Source: Limnephilus marmoratus (lineage: Eukaryota; Arthropoda; Insecta; Trichoptera; Limnephilidae). From it: DNA of 64,000 nt. The DNA lies in contig OU862908.1 in assembly GCA_917880885.1 (NCBI GenBank), forward strand, positions 49,559,819 through 49,623,818, read 5' to 3'. Shown piece by piece: positions 12,113 through 24,640 of this stretch. The position numbers and the translations under genes are program-made. A model generated the notes under the pieces. That model searched no databases and was not told the origin of the DNA. It saw only the letters and a program-made list of their open reading frames with translations. Position 1 is the stretch's first letter, and every line of letters begins with the position of its first letter.

Positions 12113-13429
12113 ATATAATTATCGTTTTGCGTCGCAAATGCATACGTATTATCTTAAAAAATAACATAATTTTTTTTAGAAACTTAAACGCTTCAAGAGA
12201 GAGTGCTTAAGATGAATATAAACGTGAAATCCTATTTAGATACTATTTTGATTAATCTTTACAACGAATCGGCTTACAGTATGAACATCAAAAATATGCT
12301 ACGGATAAATCGATGCTTTTACTAGCTTTTCTATGTATTGAAAGTACAATAAAATTATTATTTACGTAACAAAAAATATAAGCGTCAACCACCAAAAAAA
12401 AAGTTTTTTCACGACTTAACTATGAAGTAATACAAGAAACAATTTTAAAAAAATATGACTATTTTTGAGGTTTTCCATGTTCTAACTTTTTTTCGTTCTC
12501 ATAAAATTATGCACAAAATAAATAAAAACCACTTTTTCGCTTACTAGCCTCGTGCAAAAAGACGCTCGATTTTAAAATTTTGCAGGCATGAGATTCAAAA
12601 TATTTCTAGCGTTTATATTCCTCTTAAGAGAAATATGTTATAAAAGCGGTAGAAATTCGGAATGCCGCGGCTTAATGAATCTTCATTATTTTATTACGGC
12701 AAAGTAAATTTAGGAAGTACCGCGCGGAAGAGTGGATTAATCTCTTTCAAAATGTGGGTGCCACAGGTGAGAGGTTCGTGTTTCCCCCTATTAAATATAT
12801 CTGGGAAATAGATTACCTTCCAGTACTAGAACCCGATCCTTCACCTCATTTCCCCCAGGAGTTTTTTTAAATGCAACATGCTTAGTGCACTCGCGGAAAG
12901 TAAAAAGGTTTTAAGCTTCCGTGAACAAGATTTATATAAGTACGGTAAAGTGTAACAGGTTAGAACGGTGAAATGAATAACCAAAAACAGCTGCTTACGG
13001 TGAACATTGTGCTACCTTGATTACAGTAAGAGAATTTAATTTTCCAGATTCAAAATAGTATTTTGCTAGGAAAAGTATTATGTCTCAACTACTCTCGTAC
13101 TTAAAAATTAGAATCTCCACATTCAAGTGATTTTGTAATGAGCCCATAGCGGAACTAATAGAAGACCTATACTAATGGAATGATGACATATGACAATATG
13201 ATCGGTTGGTATATTTGGTTAGGAAAAAATAAAGAACTGCTCCGGAAGGGCCAGATTTGGCAAAACTAGGCACATTTGAGCAAGGCCTACATGTCCAAAA
13301 AAGACGTCAGTAGGCTTATGAATACGAACCTGGGTACGATATATTGAAAAAAAAAATTAACCCCAATATTATTATCTTATTAAGTACCAACAGAATTAAA
13401 AAATATTTTTGATGAAATATTTGACAAAT
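12113..13429. other. Intron sequence, nothing recognised
   Basis: No exon or known repeat seen in this part of the bves intron between the exons at 9307 and 15573. Confidence 0.5.
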
Positions 13430-13464
13430 TACTTAGAAAGAAGTGTTGAAGTTTTCTGAACTCT

Positions 13465-14262
13465 ATGCATAACATTTTCATCGATTATTTTGTTCACCGA
13501 GTACTTGCTTTTCGAAATATGTTAATATATAAAAATATTAACACACATATATTTTTTAAGTACATCGACTCGATCGTTCACAGGTCATATAAAATGCTTG
13601 CTTTTGTTCTTCGCACAAGTAAAGTGTTCAGTAATCCGCGTACAATAGTATGTTATATTTTGCATAAGTCAGAAGTATACTGGAATATGCCTCGCCAATT
13701 TGGAACCCGCAGTACATAGATAGTATAGAACATATTCCAAACAAATTTATAAAATATCTTCCCTTCAAATTTAACAATAGCTTGGAATGCACATTTCAAA
13801 CTCTGCAATAAAGGCGAGCAATAGCTGATAAGACATTTGTACACAAAATTTTAAATAATAACATTGACTTTACTGAACTTCTTTCCCTAGTTAATTTTAA
13901 CATACCCTTAAGACGTACACGCCATACAGAACTATTCGCCAATCAATCGTGCTCTTCATATGTTCAATAATATTGGTCTAAATTCTGACATCGACATTTT
14001 CCCTGATTCACTGTCTAAATTTAAAAAGAGCATCACGTCAATAATATAATGTGTTTAATGTACATACATACATACTCACCCACACACACACCTTCCCACT
14101 ACGCACATCACAAGGTAATTTACTGAACGTACATACCATAAATAAGACACTACAAAGAAACACATCATAGGTACCCACCACGAATACTTAATAATTATAA
14201 AATGTTTTCACCACTGTAACTATTGTACTGTTTGTTTATGTTTATAAATAAATAAAAAAAGC
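13465..14262 (+). pseudogene. 3' end of a LINE reverse transcriptase, decayed
   Basis: Pieces in changing frames read YKMLAFVLRTSKVFSNPRT, then WNPQYIDSIEHIPNKFIKYL, RRAIADKTFVHKILNNNIDF and SLVNFNIPLRRTRHTELF. This is the C-terminal thumb-and-tail region of a Jockey-type LINE RT. There is a stop after FQTLQ (near 13809) and at least two frameshifts. A 3' UTR with a CACACACA tract leads to AATAAATAAAAAAAG at about 14262. The catalytic core is absent. Confidence 0.75.
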
Positions 14263-15572
14263 TCGCGTAAAACATTAACTACATTCCTGCATGTTCAAAT
14301 ATTTGCAAAAGAATAAACAAGAAGCCGTGTTCATGATACAAGTAAGCACTTCTCTGGAATTATACCAGTAGCCTCCAATCATGCAGTCTTACAAGCAATT
14401 ACAGTCTTGTTTTCGTCGAGAAAACAGCGTAATTCAGCACCGAGGGGTAGCCTCTCGAATAAGGAGCACTTAAATAATAATGGCCAAGGTTCGTAAAGAG
14501 GGAACTTCATAATTTATTCAGCTGACACGACGGTAGCTTTCCACGAAGTAGTGAAACAAATATTTATATAAGGAAATGACTTTATATGAAAAATACTAAA
14601 ACTACGGGGGGCTTATGACTCAAGTTCATAGGGGATCATTTTGTCTCAAGTAATGAACATCCGACGTGTAATAATTAATCCACCCCCTAGCGAGCGCTCG
14701 GATAACGTATTTGATGCTATTTCTTATCACTTCTTCTTGGCTCTATTTTTGTTTTAAAGAAATTATTAAGAAACGGATGAACGAATATTTCTAAAATGTT
14801 CATTTTATATATGTTTCCTGTGGAAAATGAAAGAACGCACAAGAGAGATTTGTATTATATCTTTCAAATGCATCTTCATTTTAAATGTATAATATTTTTA
14901 CCCGCTTTTTAACCAATTTTATGTCTGGGTTTTCTTTCTGATTCAGTCCTGTAAGTACTGACCAAAATAGACACATCGTATTTAATTAACTTCATTATTA
15001 TGTTTGTGTAAACCCAATTCTTACCACTTTTAACACTTTTAAAGAAAATTTACTAGATCTGAATAAACTCCGTTACGTTGAAACTTGAGGTTGGTGTTTA
15101 TTTTGGGATATCTTTTTCCGATTAGAAATATCATCGAAATTCCGGGGGACGCGGGCATCAATTAAATGAAAACGTCTGACGTGGATACCCTTGTCATTTA
15201 GTATCCGTGCCTTATTCGATCTGCTAGACTGCTGATATAGAATAAATAAGCTAACATAGAATAGTACTTACCTATACAGATTCCCAATTCTACATACATG
15301 CACAACAGTCTTCTCGATAGTGTGTATCCGTGAAGATTAGCATTGAGTAGAATTGCCTTGTCAGAGTTGTGACAGTTTGGCACCAAAGGGACCCAGATTG
15401 GTCGTATAAACATACCGGTTTCAATTTCGCTATCAGAGTAACATGGGTGTGGGTTATTTGATTGCATTATATATGCTCGAGTGGGGTAAAGGAATGGAGC
15501 AGTGAGCATGATAGACATAGGTAGGGAGTTACGTTAGGGAGCTTGTGTAAGAGAGGTTGTGTAAAGACCTAC
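14263..15572. other. Intron sequence, nothing recognised
   Basis: No supported exon or repeat before the bves exon at 15573. An ORF of 106 codons at 15198-15518 (minus) has no recognisable motif and I do not call it. Confidence 0.5.
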
Positions 15573-15680
15573 CTTGAATTTTTCATCGACGTTAGCTCGA
15601 CAGGACTCAAATTCTGGTGAGTCTAGGAACTCACAAGGCAAGATCGGGTGGAGAAACTGGGAGCCACTGATGACGTTAAC
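15573..15680 (-). CDS. bves: Popeye-domain protein, exon with the DSPE motif
   Basis: The exon is 108 bases (36 codons), phase 0 on both sides. Its acceptor is TTTCTAACAG and its donor AAG|GTAGGT. It encodes VNVISGSQFLHPILPCEFLDSPEFESCR...EKFK. FLDSPE is the diagnostic Popeye motif in the cyclic-nucleotide-binding cassette; most family members have W after it, here F. The last residues FK join to VS of the next exon to complete the second cassette motif. The frame continues without a gap from LLLSGK of the exon at 22217. Confidence 0.9.
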
Positions 15681-16065
15681 CTGTTAGAAATAATAATAAT
15701 ATGAAATAATACATTTATATTATCAAATCACTTTTACCGGAAAAAAAGACATGGTACTGGAGCGGCCAGGATTTATGTATGGTCGGGATTTTGCTACCAT
15801 TACTGAATATAGCTTCAACCATCAGACCTGTGTTGTTTTGACTTCCATACGTGGGTTGTTTTCTTAAAATATATGAAAACTGAAAAATAATCCGATATAT
15901 GCATTCTTTTAAAAAATTTATGTCGTTAAAATAAACATGTTTATATTGTTTATTTAAATAAAATTCAATTAGTTCGAAATCTCCTTAAACTCGTTATGGA
16001 ACATTTCACCTGTTAGCCAACAAAACAATGTACTCCTTATTCATCTATTACGGAACTAGCAGAGG

Positions 16066-16500
16066 TTCTTTTTTTTTTTTTTTTTTTTTTTTACAGTGTA
16101 TACCGCACAAGAATCTCAACTGCTCCCGTCTGGAGCCAGTGAGATTATGGCATCCCCAGTTGGGGTATGTTGTGAGGCTGAAGGTAGTGGGGAGGGGAAG
16201 GAGGTGGGGAAGAGGAAGGTTGGGAAGTACCTGGCTATTCAGATCTGGTCACTAAACACGGCTAAAGCCATTTTCAAGCAACGTTTCAATTCTGAATGGT
16301 GGTCTTACACCAGGGCGATACTAATAGTATCTTCCACTCTGGAACATGCCGCAAATATACTATATATTATTTTAAATGAATTAATTGTGAAATAACACAA
16401 ATTAATCAAATAAAATTTATTTTGCGCATGCCGGGTTCGAACCCGCGACCTCCGGAATGTGAGTCAAGAGTCTTAGCCACTGGACTACGGTTCTGTTTGA
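16066..16500 (-). mobile_element. SINE1, full length
   Basis: The clearest copy. The poly(T) run (16068-16092) is the A-tail. The tRNA-like head on the minus strand (about 16497 down to 16430) has TAGTCCAGTGGCTAAGACTC as an A-box region and GGGTTCGAACCC as a B box. The body holds the CCCCAGTTGGGG variant of the palindrome. Confidence 0.85.
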
Positions 16501-19500
16501 GACAATAATAATTGTTATATCTGTCTTTGTTGAGGCAACAATGCCACACGATAATGTAATTGTCTAGTCAAGTGCAGATGCTGCGTCTGTTCTGGAGACC
16601 AACACAAAACTGCTTTCGTAAGTTCCAGCTTATGTCACTTTCCTCGATTCTTGACAAAATATAACATAATTCTCACAAATTCCGAATTCAGCCAGGGATT
16701 AAAAAAGGCTTTTCATTAAGGAAAACAAGGTCCCATTTGACATTTTCGTGAAACTGAGGAATAAATACATCTATGAAAACGTGAAAATGCTGAACGTATT
16801 ATAACTGAATTATCTTTACGTCTGAGAACATTCGATAGAAAAACATGTTTTTTAACAACAACAAAAGTAGATATTGCTCGGAGTTTGGCCGATTTTTAAT
16901 GCGACAAGTTTCTGTCCGTTTTTGAAAGTTTTTTGACTGAGAAAAACCGACGGTTCTGTCCGTTTTTGACACTTGTTTTTTTTAAACAATATTTTCTTCA
17001 ATGATACTTCGTTCTTCAAACCTACGCACTTTAACATATTTGTTAAGTTTTGGTATTTTACTAACGCAGACCCCTGAAAAATCAGGGGGTATTATAATTC
17101 AAATTAATTTTTTTTTCTAATAATATATTAGGTATATTATAGGAGTTCTACCAAGAGTTCATTGAACCGAAGTTACAGATACGTAATTAATTTTCTTTAA
17201 GGTGTATATCAAACTAAATGAGGTCATTAATTTCACGAGATATGTCATGCTCGTTGGGAATATTTCAGTTTTGCAATGCTCCCAAGATTTTCGTATGCAC
17301 TTGGCTTGGGGGGTCATCGAGCGTAACACTTGTATTGTATTGTAGGGATTAAACGTACGTTTCATGCTTTGGTTTTTGTATCATGCTTTTGCTTAATATC
17401 CCAGAAAACTGGCTGCAACTCTGTGCAAGTATTTAACAGAGCGTGACTGGGCACACAGAACTGTATACAAACTGAAGAGGATTTGTTTGAATTTCAAGAG
17501 TTTTATTGCAACTTTACTAGGAAAAAGCAAGCAACTCTAAAGACTTCTGTAATTATGTAAAATGACATATCAAAGCGATATGGTACTTTAGAAACAAAAT
17601 AAGGCGAAAGTTACAAAATCTACTGGCAACAGATTGAAGCTGGTTGCTGGCGCAAAGAATCCAGGAATCAAAAATAATAGAAAATAAATAATTACGAGAA
17701 AAAGGAAATAGAGGATAAACGGTAACGAAAAAAAGGGAAAAAATGAAAAATTAAAAGAGCTGACGATTATTTTTTCCCTCTCTTTCCTGATATTGTATCT
17801 ATTTCATTAACTTATTTTTGGGAAAGTTGACAGCAAATCTTAAATTATACACAAACATAATGATGCAATTGTTAATTTTGCCAATTATGAACTTTCAACT
17901 GATGACAGTAAATGATAATAGTGTGACAGGCGTGTGTATTTCCCACATTCCCATCATAGATTAAAATCGAAAGTTTTTACCATTCTCAGAGGATATTTTT
18001 TTAGTTTCCGAAACGCGGTGGCATTTTGTTATTGGCTTTAAAAAAATCATATTGATTGCACCGGGACAGAAGTGCTACCAAGTGAGGTAAAATCAAATCG
18101 TTTCGTATCGTACGAGAGTGTGAACACGTCAGTTGAAATTTTCTAATAAAGAACCTCGTCACAAAGCCAGCTAATCGATGGACATATTTTTTGCCAGTTT
18201 GGCAACTGTTCTGAATTGATTGAGCTGAAGGCAAAAGTAATATATTTTGCAAGTGCTCCAGCTCCAGCCAGAATTTACTTCCATTTCCACATTTCCATCA
18301 TAATTATAATCGTTCAGCGAATATTATTCGCCGCTGTCACAGTGCCAAGAATAATGATTCAGTGGCGAAGAGCTTAAAACTTTATTACTCCATAGTTTTA
18401 TTCATAAGCACGATTTATGGTCCCTTCCTTTGATGTATCTTTACATTAAAAGCTCTGTATGAGAAGAGATTAGGCCTGATCAAAGACTGAGTGTGTTTGA
18501 AGCATTACGATCTAATTTACCTTTAACGTACCTTGATATCGTCGATGTTTCATTTTTGCCAACCGGCTTACCGCTTGAAAACACTTTTAAATCCACCTTT
18601 TTGGTAACGAATATTTTTGTAAGGCGTTATGTCTTATTTTTCCAGTTTATTAGAAATGTCAAAGGAAGTCACGGAAATGATGTTGTGGGCTAAAAAGAGT
18701 TGAGCCCGAAATTCCTGAATGGGTACGAAAAAATTCATCACGCCCAAGCCTTTCGACGGATTTTGTCGCTTCAGAAAATAGATTAGTGGGTAAAATCCGA
18801 TTACGTAAAAAGGTAATTATTTTTTGTAATAAAATACCACCCTCAAACAATTCAGTCAAATGTTGTGTACGTCTGCTTCAATTTTCATATTACGTAGTTG
18901 AATGGTGGAAAATTTCTTGACGGTATAGATTTTCAAATATTACTTGGAGACGACAAAAGGCCTTTCTAACAAGGAAATTCATTAAAATTTTAATTATTAC
19001 CGGTGGTAAATTTAACTGCTTTTATAGCCACGCACCGCACTGAATTGATTGACAAAATTTGAGCTTCAAAATAATGTACATAATTATGATAATTTTACCG
19101 CAAAATAGGACAGTTGTAATAAAAAATAATGACTTGGAACGGAACTTTCATTTCGTGCTTCCAGTTAACCTTTTAAATACGGATGGAAAGTGCCAAATGC
19201 CGTTTGTGTATCGTGGAAAATGACATGCCAAGCCTTATCACCACATTCCCGTTAATTTGACTGGCTGGCAATGAAGGTGGACAATTAGCTAAGCAGCAGC
19301 GAGATAAGTTTGATGTAAAAATGGCTTGGCAGTGAAACGGTTGGCGCTCGTTTAGGAGGAGGTGGCTCTCATCAGAGTTAATGCCGCTGAAGAGAGGCTG
19401 TGCCAAAAATTCGGTCCATGGCAGAAGTTGGGAGCTGCCTTGCGTAACACTTCCTGCGAGGAATTGCTCCCAAAGTTGCGAGCATATTATTTGTTCAAAG

Positions 19501-21100
19501 TAGCGAACGTAGTTGTTCAAAGTAGAGCAATTTATGATCATTAGGCTTTGTCATTATTCCGAATTAAATACTCGTACACGGAATAATAACCACATTAAAT
19601 AGGTATCCTAAATATCACTGAAGAAATTTTGTATTTCATATTTGTAATAAATACCTACGTATTGTACTGGCGATGCGTTGGAAGGGTGGGTATCTACTTC
19701 CGTTACATTAGTCGGCAATCGCGTTAAAAATAGCGTGGTTTAAAATAAATTAATGTGCAATATATTTAATAAATTTTATAAATGTATTACACTGAAGTTT
19801 TACAGATTGTTCACACGGCGTTGAGGAACAATCAAATTATGAAAAAAAAAACAGTTAAAATATGTACACGAAATGCAAACAGTTCCAAAAAAATCTCCAT
19901 TAATTATCCAGTCTTTTAAAATAAATATCGACTCTACTTTTGCCACTAATCTCCTCATAAATGTAATATCAATCATGTAATGTTCAGTAACAGTGTCCTC
20001 TGCGTGAAAAGTCGTATCTTCTCCAAGCATCTAATAAAAGTGTTTTTAATTGAAAGTGACCTGCCAGGCAGATATATATTCTGTAAATAATAAGATAGAG
20101 CCTAAGAACCTTGAGGTGAAGTTATCCAAATGTTATTAGTAAAAGTAATACGTCGGTAATAAATAAATAATAGAAAGAAAAAAAGGGGTTTAAGAAAATA
20201 TCAGAAGGAAAAACAAGAAACAGAAGAGAATTCTAAAATGGCAGAAAGCAAATCCGTGAGTCCGAAGTAGGCAATTTTTTTTTCTTACTTCGGGTGAAAT
20301 CGATCCAAACTATCCAATCAAATAACGAAATTCTTTAATGAACCGATAACTAAAATTCATTAACCTGTTTGAGGCTTAGGAGTCAAAAAGTCATGTTATT
20401 GGCAAATCTGTGAGTATTATAATAATTAATAATAATTATGATTATAGGGTCAGTAATATCTTGCTAGCTAAAATGTGCACGCCGCTCGAATTGTTGTTGA
20501 TAAGGTTATTACCTAAAAGCACTGTTCTAATGTGTTGCTGTGTGTTATCACAATGTGTATTAATTCAGAGCGAATAAACAGGTTGGGGGTTCGAAACCAT
20601 TATTCATTTGAGTAGTGCCAAATTATGCGATGGATGAGCTGGTAAATGAGTAAATTTTAGCTGGAACAGGGTGATGAAAACCATTTCCAGTTGATTCAAA
20701 CTAGTGGAAATTCTGGCAGAAAATACAATTCACAATGTTGACTTTAGTATTACATTATTATTGGAAGTTGTGTAGCTATATGAGACATGTGGGTGGAGTA
20801 CTTACTACGCACTAATGTTCGGTAAAAGGTTTTCACTGATAACGGTCAAATCGTCACATTATTTCCATAAAAGCATTTTTACAAGTTAGTCATAACAAAA
20901 TCTAAAAATGGTGGTCGGAAAAGCATCAAGGGTGATTATTTCAAGAAAATCAAATAATTTCTTTTTCTATTATATTCAACAGGTTGACTAAATACAATTT
21001 AAGCGTAACCCATCTTCTAGATGTTTTACGAACACTAGCTAATACCATTATTGACGAACTTTAATTTAGTACCAATGTAGGTGTTAGTATTAGTAATAAT
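16501..21100. other. 4.6 kb of intron without a recognised feature
   Basis: This is the longest quiet stretch in the window, between the bves exons at 15573 and 22217. I see only a short local duplication (TTCTGTCCGTTTTTGA at about 16908 and 16954). ORFs of 60-120 codons are scattered through it, without motifs or splice signals I can support. Confidence 0.5.
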
Positions 21101-21107
21101 TGAATTT

Positions 21108-21515
21108 TTTTTTACATGAATATCGCACAAGAGTCGCAACTGCTCCCATCTGGAGCCATTGGGACTATGGCATCCCCAATTGGGGTATGTTGTGAGGCTG
21201 AAGGTAATGGGGAAGGGAAGGAGATGGGGAAGAGGGAGGTGGGGAAGTACCTGGCTGTTCAGATCTGGTCACCAAACACGGCTAACGCCATTTCAAGCAA
21301 CGTTTCAATTCTGAACGGTGGTCTTACACCAGGGCGACACTGAGAGTATCTTTCACCCTGGTACGTGCCGCAAATATACTATATATTATTTTTAAATGAA
21401 TAAATTGTGAAATAACAAAAATTAATCGAATAAAATTTATTTGCCACGCCGGGATTCGATCCCGCGACCTTCGGAGTGCTATTCAAGAACCTTACCGCTG
21501 GACTACGCCGGCCGG
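21108..21515 (-). mobile_element. SINE1, full length
   Basis: Poly(T) at 21105-21113 marks the 3' end. The head on the minus strand reads TAGTCCAGCGGTAAGGTTC (A-box region) and GGGATCGAATCCC (B box). It is followed 90 bases later by a SINE2 in the same orientation, the same order as at 11555/11776. Confidence 0.85.
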
Positions 21516-21607
21516 CCGGATTACTGAAAAGTGCTGTTTTTGTTAACAATAACCACGCTGTAATACGACCCACATCTGAAGCTAGGCTCACACTGTATTT
21601 TGTGTGT

Positions 21608-21958
21608 TTTTTTTTTTTTTACATGAGCTCCACACAGGAGGCCCTGAGGAAAATAATTTCCCTCAGGGCCTATGTCATCTTTGGGGATGCTGTGTGGAGG
21701 GTTTTTTTAAGGAAGGGAAGGAGAGGAGAGTTCTGGGAAGGAAAAGGATTTAAGGGGTGGGTAGGAATCTAGGGTTCAGTATGTCCTGGTCATCCGCCTC
21801 CAAGACCTAGACAAACCTCACCCCATGAACCCGGGCAACCCTGCTAAATCACCAAACGTAGCGAACCACTTGGGGTGACCTATGGCAGAGGTGTTGGTTA
21901 TCCAATAAAGGTTCCTGGGGCGGCGGTACCCATTCCCACCTCCCAAAATGTCAAAACA
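21608..21958 (-). mobile_element. SINE2, short form, best-preserved copy
   Basis: Complete from the poly(T) (21608-21619) through the hairpin GGCCCTGAGGAAA/TTTCCCTCAGGGCC to the CACCTCCCAAA end. It lies about 260 bases from the splice donor of the bves exon at 22217. Confidence 0.8.
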
Positions 21959-22216
21959 TTAATTTAAAAAATTAAAAAAGTATTGCGATACATTTGAAAT
22001 ATCTTGAGTGATCACCCTCCAAAGTACATGATATGCATTTTCTAATCAACAGAAAAGACGACACCATCTTAAAAGTACAAATCCTTCAATATACAGCACC
22101 CGCTGCGTTGTCATTCCCCTTTAAATTCCGCCCCACTCGACTTTCATCATGCAGTTCAAAAATTCCATTCAATATTTCAGTAAGAGGTTTTGGTTGATTG
22201 GTTATTTGATACCGAC

Positions 22217-22348
22217 CTTCCCGGAGAGCAACAGACCCAGCCTGTCCGTCTTCGTGAGGTTCTGCATGGCATATGCCTCTCCGGCGTGCAGGGACATCAC
22301 TTGTGCAAACTCCGAGGATACCATCTTCTTGTATTGGATCCGCGTTAC
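22217..22348 (-). CDS. bves: Popeye-domain protein, N-terminal exon of the Popeye domain
   Basis: The exon is 132 bases (44 codons), phase 0 at both ends. Its acceptor is GATTTGTCAG and its donor AAG|GTCGGT. It encodes VTRIQYKKMVSSEFAQV, then LHAGEAYAMQNLTKTDRLGL and LLSGK. This is the start of the cytoplasmic Popeye domain, right after the third membrane segment. It joins FEPFK of the exon at 31908 to VNVISGSQF of the exon at 15573. An unspliced ORF runs on past both splice sites here, but the extra residues do not belong to the family. Confidence 0.9.
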
Positions 22349-22500
22349 CTGACAAATCAAAAAATAATGTTAATGTTTGGTTTTCAAGAAAAAATCAAGG
22401 ATATCCCAGATACGATTTTAGATTTTCACGGCCAAAAATTATTTTGTTATTAGTTTTTGGGGTATTATGCCGTGTTACGCTACCTCCTTCTTTAGCCAAC

Positions 22501-22540
22501 GTTTCGGACAGCGTTGCAGTGTCCATCATCAGGGCAGATG
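22501..22540 (-). ncRNA. Hammerhead-ribozyme-like core in the Penelope left end
   Basis: On the minus strand: CTGATGA (complement at 22526-22532), a stem GGACA/TGTCC with loop CTGCAACGC, then GAAAC (complement at 22501-22505). This spacing is that of the hammerhead core. The cleavage triplet is not obvious, so activity is uncertain. Confidence 0.55.
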
Positions 22541-22575
22541 TTTAATATTTAGGGGTGATGTTTGTACTTATCTAC

Positions 22576-22950
22576 TAAACTGTAGTAATTTCTAAACTGT
22601 AGTACAATATGTTTTCAGTTTATTTTTTTATAATAACTAAAAAAAAAAAAAATAAAATCAGTATGTTTTTTCCATATTTTTATTTTATAATAGCTGAAAA
22701 AAAAACCTTTTTCACTTATTCTACCTATGAAATACTAACTTTATATTGTATATGTTTTTTAAGTCTATTTTATACTTTGTGTACTTAGAAATATAGTATT
22801 TTGTTTTAATATTACCCACACTCAGGCAGTGCCTTAGTGGGTTTTCATTTCATTATATATTATGTTATTATATGGATACTATTTGCTATTATACATTATA
22901 TGTACAAAGAAATGAGAATAAATAAAGTTTAAAAAAAAAAATAAAAAAAA
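22576..22950 (+). mobile_element. LINE 3' tail inserted in the Penelope end
   Basis: Comparison with the other arm shows that GTACTTATCTAC and TTAGGAGCG are normally adjacent (with a short overlap), and here they are 375 bases apart. The insert ends in AATAAATAAAG and poly(A) at 22950, and has a two-tier hairpin (ACCCAC 22814-22819 with GTGGGT 22837-22842, inner AGGC/GCCT). It has no ORF, so it is a severely 5'-truncated LINE. The duplicated target is at most about three bases (ACT). Confidence 0.75.
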
Positions 22951-23010
22951 CTTAGGAGCGATACCGTGTCGCCAGCTCCACTCCTCTACGAGCTGGCGCT
23001 ACAATATACT

Positions 23011-23702
23011 TCAACATGTTTTTTTGCGTTTAGCCTTGTTGTAACCGTCAATTACCGGATACCAAGAACTGTTGAGCCTAGCTCCGTCGTTTCTATTAAT
23101 ATTTATAGGATTTTTGTGAATTTCAATTGCCTCCGTAATCAGGCGCGCTCTATGAGTTTTGGGTCTTCCCAGGACCTCAGGGACAAATCCAGTAATGGCC
23201 GGTTTCAATTTAAATCCGTGCTCGGCGATTGCCGATTTGTCAGGGTGGCCAAGTTTACAGGAACGGAAGTGTTCTGATATCCTTTTGGAGATCGTCCGCT
23301 CTGTTTGGCCTACATAAACCTTGTCACATCCAGAACAGCTGAGTTTGTACACTCCATCTGTTTCCAGAGGAAATTTGGTCTTTGAAAAAAGTCTCGAATT
23401 TTTGTCGTGGTTCCGAAGACAGTCTTGATGCTTTCTTTTTTCAATAGTCTGGCAATTCTGTCTGTCACATTGTGAACGTAAGGCAGGAAAGCGCAGCCCT
23501 TTGACTCTTGTTCAATTCTGTCTTCGTTTGGTGCAGATTTGGCTCTTATGATTTGCCTTGTCTGCCTTGCTGGGTAACCGTTACGCTCCAGTGCATCGGT
23601 CAGTTTCAAAGATATTGAAAAATAAGTAGATGTGCTATCTGCTATTTTTACTATGTGGGTCTGCGCTTCCGGGTGTCGCCGATATTGTTTACTAATTAAC
23701 AA
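23011..23702 (-). pseudogene. Penelope-like RT C-terminus and GIY-YIG endonuclease
   Basis: The minus strand reads FLPYVHNVTDRIARLLKKES, IKTVFGTTTKIRDFF, then in another frame TDGVYKLSCSGCDKVYVGQT and RTISKRISEHFRSC. The first part is the RT tail of Penelope-like elements. The second is a GIY-YIG nuclease (here VYK...VYV) with its CX2C pair, which nicks target DNA. It ends with NKAKRKKTC and a stop at 23011. One frameshift near 23380 separates the two parts, so the gene is dead. The C-terminal residues are repeated almost exactly on the plus strand at 24290-24469. Confidence 0.85.
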
Positions 23703-23863
23703 ATAAACTACAAGAACAAATAATTAACGAATAAACCAAACGAACGTTAAACTAAATGAACGAATTCTTTCCTTATTCAAAATATATTGTTAACCAATAT
23801 TAATGCACATTTTCAAAAAATCAACGAAATGAACAAATTCTTTTTGTATGAAAACTACGCTAA

Positions 23864-24110
23864 TTAGCGCGTAGTCCGGCGACAGTTGCGCGGACACCAT
23901 AGCATATCTCTCTGTATTAGAATATCTTTGGTCAGTTTTGTAAGCTCTGCTCCGATTTTTGTTTCTTGATATATTCTAGTCGCTCGGGTCACCAATGTAT
24001 GGATAAGTCCTCTCTTCTGCGCTGGGTGGTGATGGGAATCAGCATGTAGATACCGATTTGTATGAGTTGGTTTTCTATACAATGTGTGCAACTTCAGTGC
24101 TTGCTAAGGG
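23864..24110 (-). pseudogene. Penelope-like RT fragment (motif 7 region)
   Basis: Reads LYRKPTHTNRYLHADSHHHP, then AQKRGLIHTLVTRATRIYQE. This is the highly conserved segment of Penelope RT that precedes the C-terminal tail. It is separated from the next piece of the same strand by 160 bases of non-matching sequence. Confidence 0.85.
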
Positions 24111-24140
24111 GATGAACTACGCAGTTGCCCCCACAGCACC

Positions 24141-24469
24141 AATGAGGATATCTTGGTTCTGCCAGCCGACAAACGAAACGCCACTGTCGTGATTAATATG
24201 GTGGACTATATTAAAAAGATGGAAGACCTCTTGTGCGATGCCGGCACCTATATTAAAATTAAAAAAAAAAAATTTATATGAAAAAAGCCGGATTTGTCCC
24301 TGAGGTCCAGGGAAGACCCGAAACTCATAGAGCGCGCCTGATTACGGAGGCAATTGAAATTCACAAAAATCCTATAAATATTAATAGAGACGACGGAGCT
24401 AAACTCAACAGTTCTTGGTATCCGGTAATTGACGGTTACAACAAGGCTAAACGCAAAAAAACATGTTGA
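24141..24469 (+). pseudogene. Penelope-like RT remnants of the facing copy
   Basis: Two pieces. At 24141-24245 the plus strand reads NEDILVLPADKRNATVVI and DYIKKMEDLLCDAGTY, the N-terminal part of Penelope RT. After an A-run, 24278-24469 reads GFVPEVQGRPETHRARLITE to KAKRKKTC, the extreme C-terminus. The whole RT core is deleted between them; the junction is a run of A residues. Confidence 0.85.
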
Positions 24470-24562
24470 AGTATATTGTAGCGCCAGCTCGTAGACGAGT
24501 GAAGCTGGCGACACGGTATCGCTCCTAAGTAGATAAGTACAAACATCACCCCTAACTATTAC

Positions 24563-24640
24563 ACATCTGCCCTGATGATGGACACTGCAACGCTGTCCGA
24601 AACGTTGGCTAAAGAAGGAGGTAGCGTAACACGGCATAAT
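24563..24640 (+). ncRNA. Hammerhead-ribozyme-like core in the Penelope right end
   Basis: CTGATGA (24572-24578), stem GGACA (24580-24584) with TGTCC (24594-24598), then GAAAC (24599-24603). TGCC just before and GGCA (24633-24636) downstream could form stem I. A possible stem III is ACGTTG with TAGCGT, which would put the cleavage at GTA; the related copy at 53870 has lost that pairing. Confidence 0.55.

Noticed and set aside
15198..15518. 106-codon minus-strand ORF next to a bves exon
   Set aside because: No splice continuity with the exon at 15573 and no resemblance to a Popeye C-terminus.
16501..21100. Missing extra bves exon in the long quiet intron
   Set aside because: The exons on either side join in phase with complete Popeye-domain continuity, so none is needed.
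22086..22355. 89-codon ORF read as a single gene
   Set aside because: Different frame from the Popeye exon; the conserved protein is in the exon bounded by splice sites at 22217-22348.
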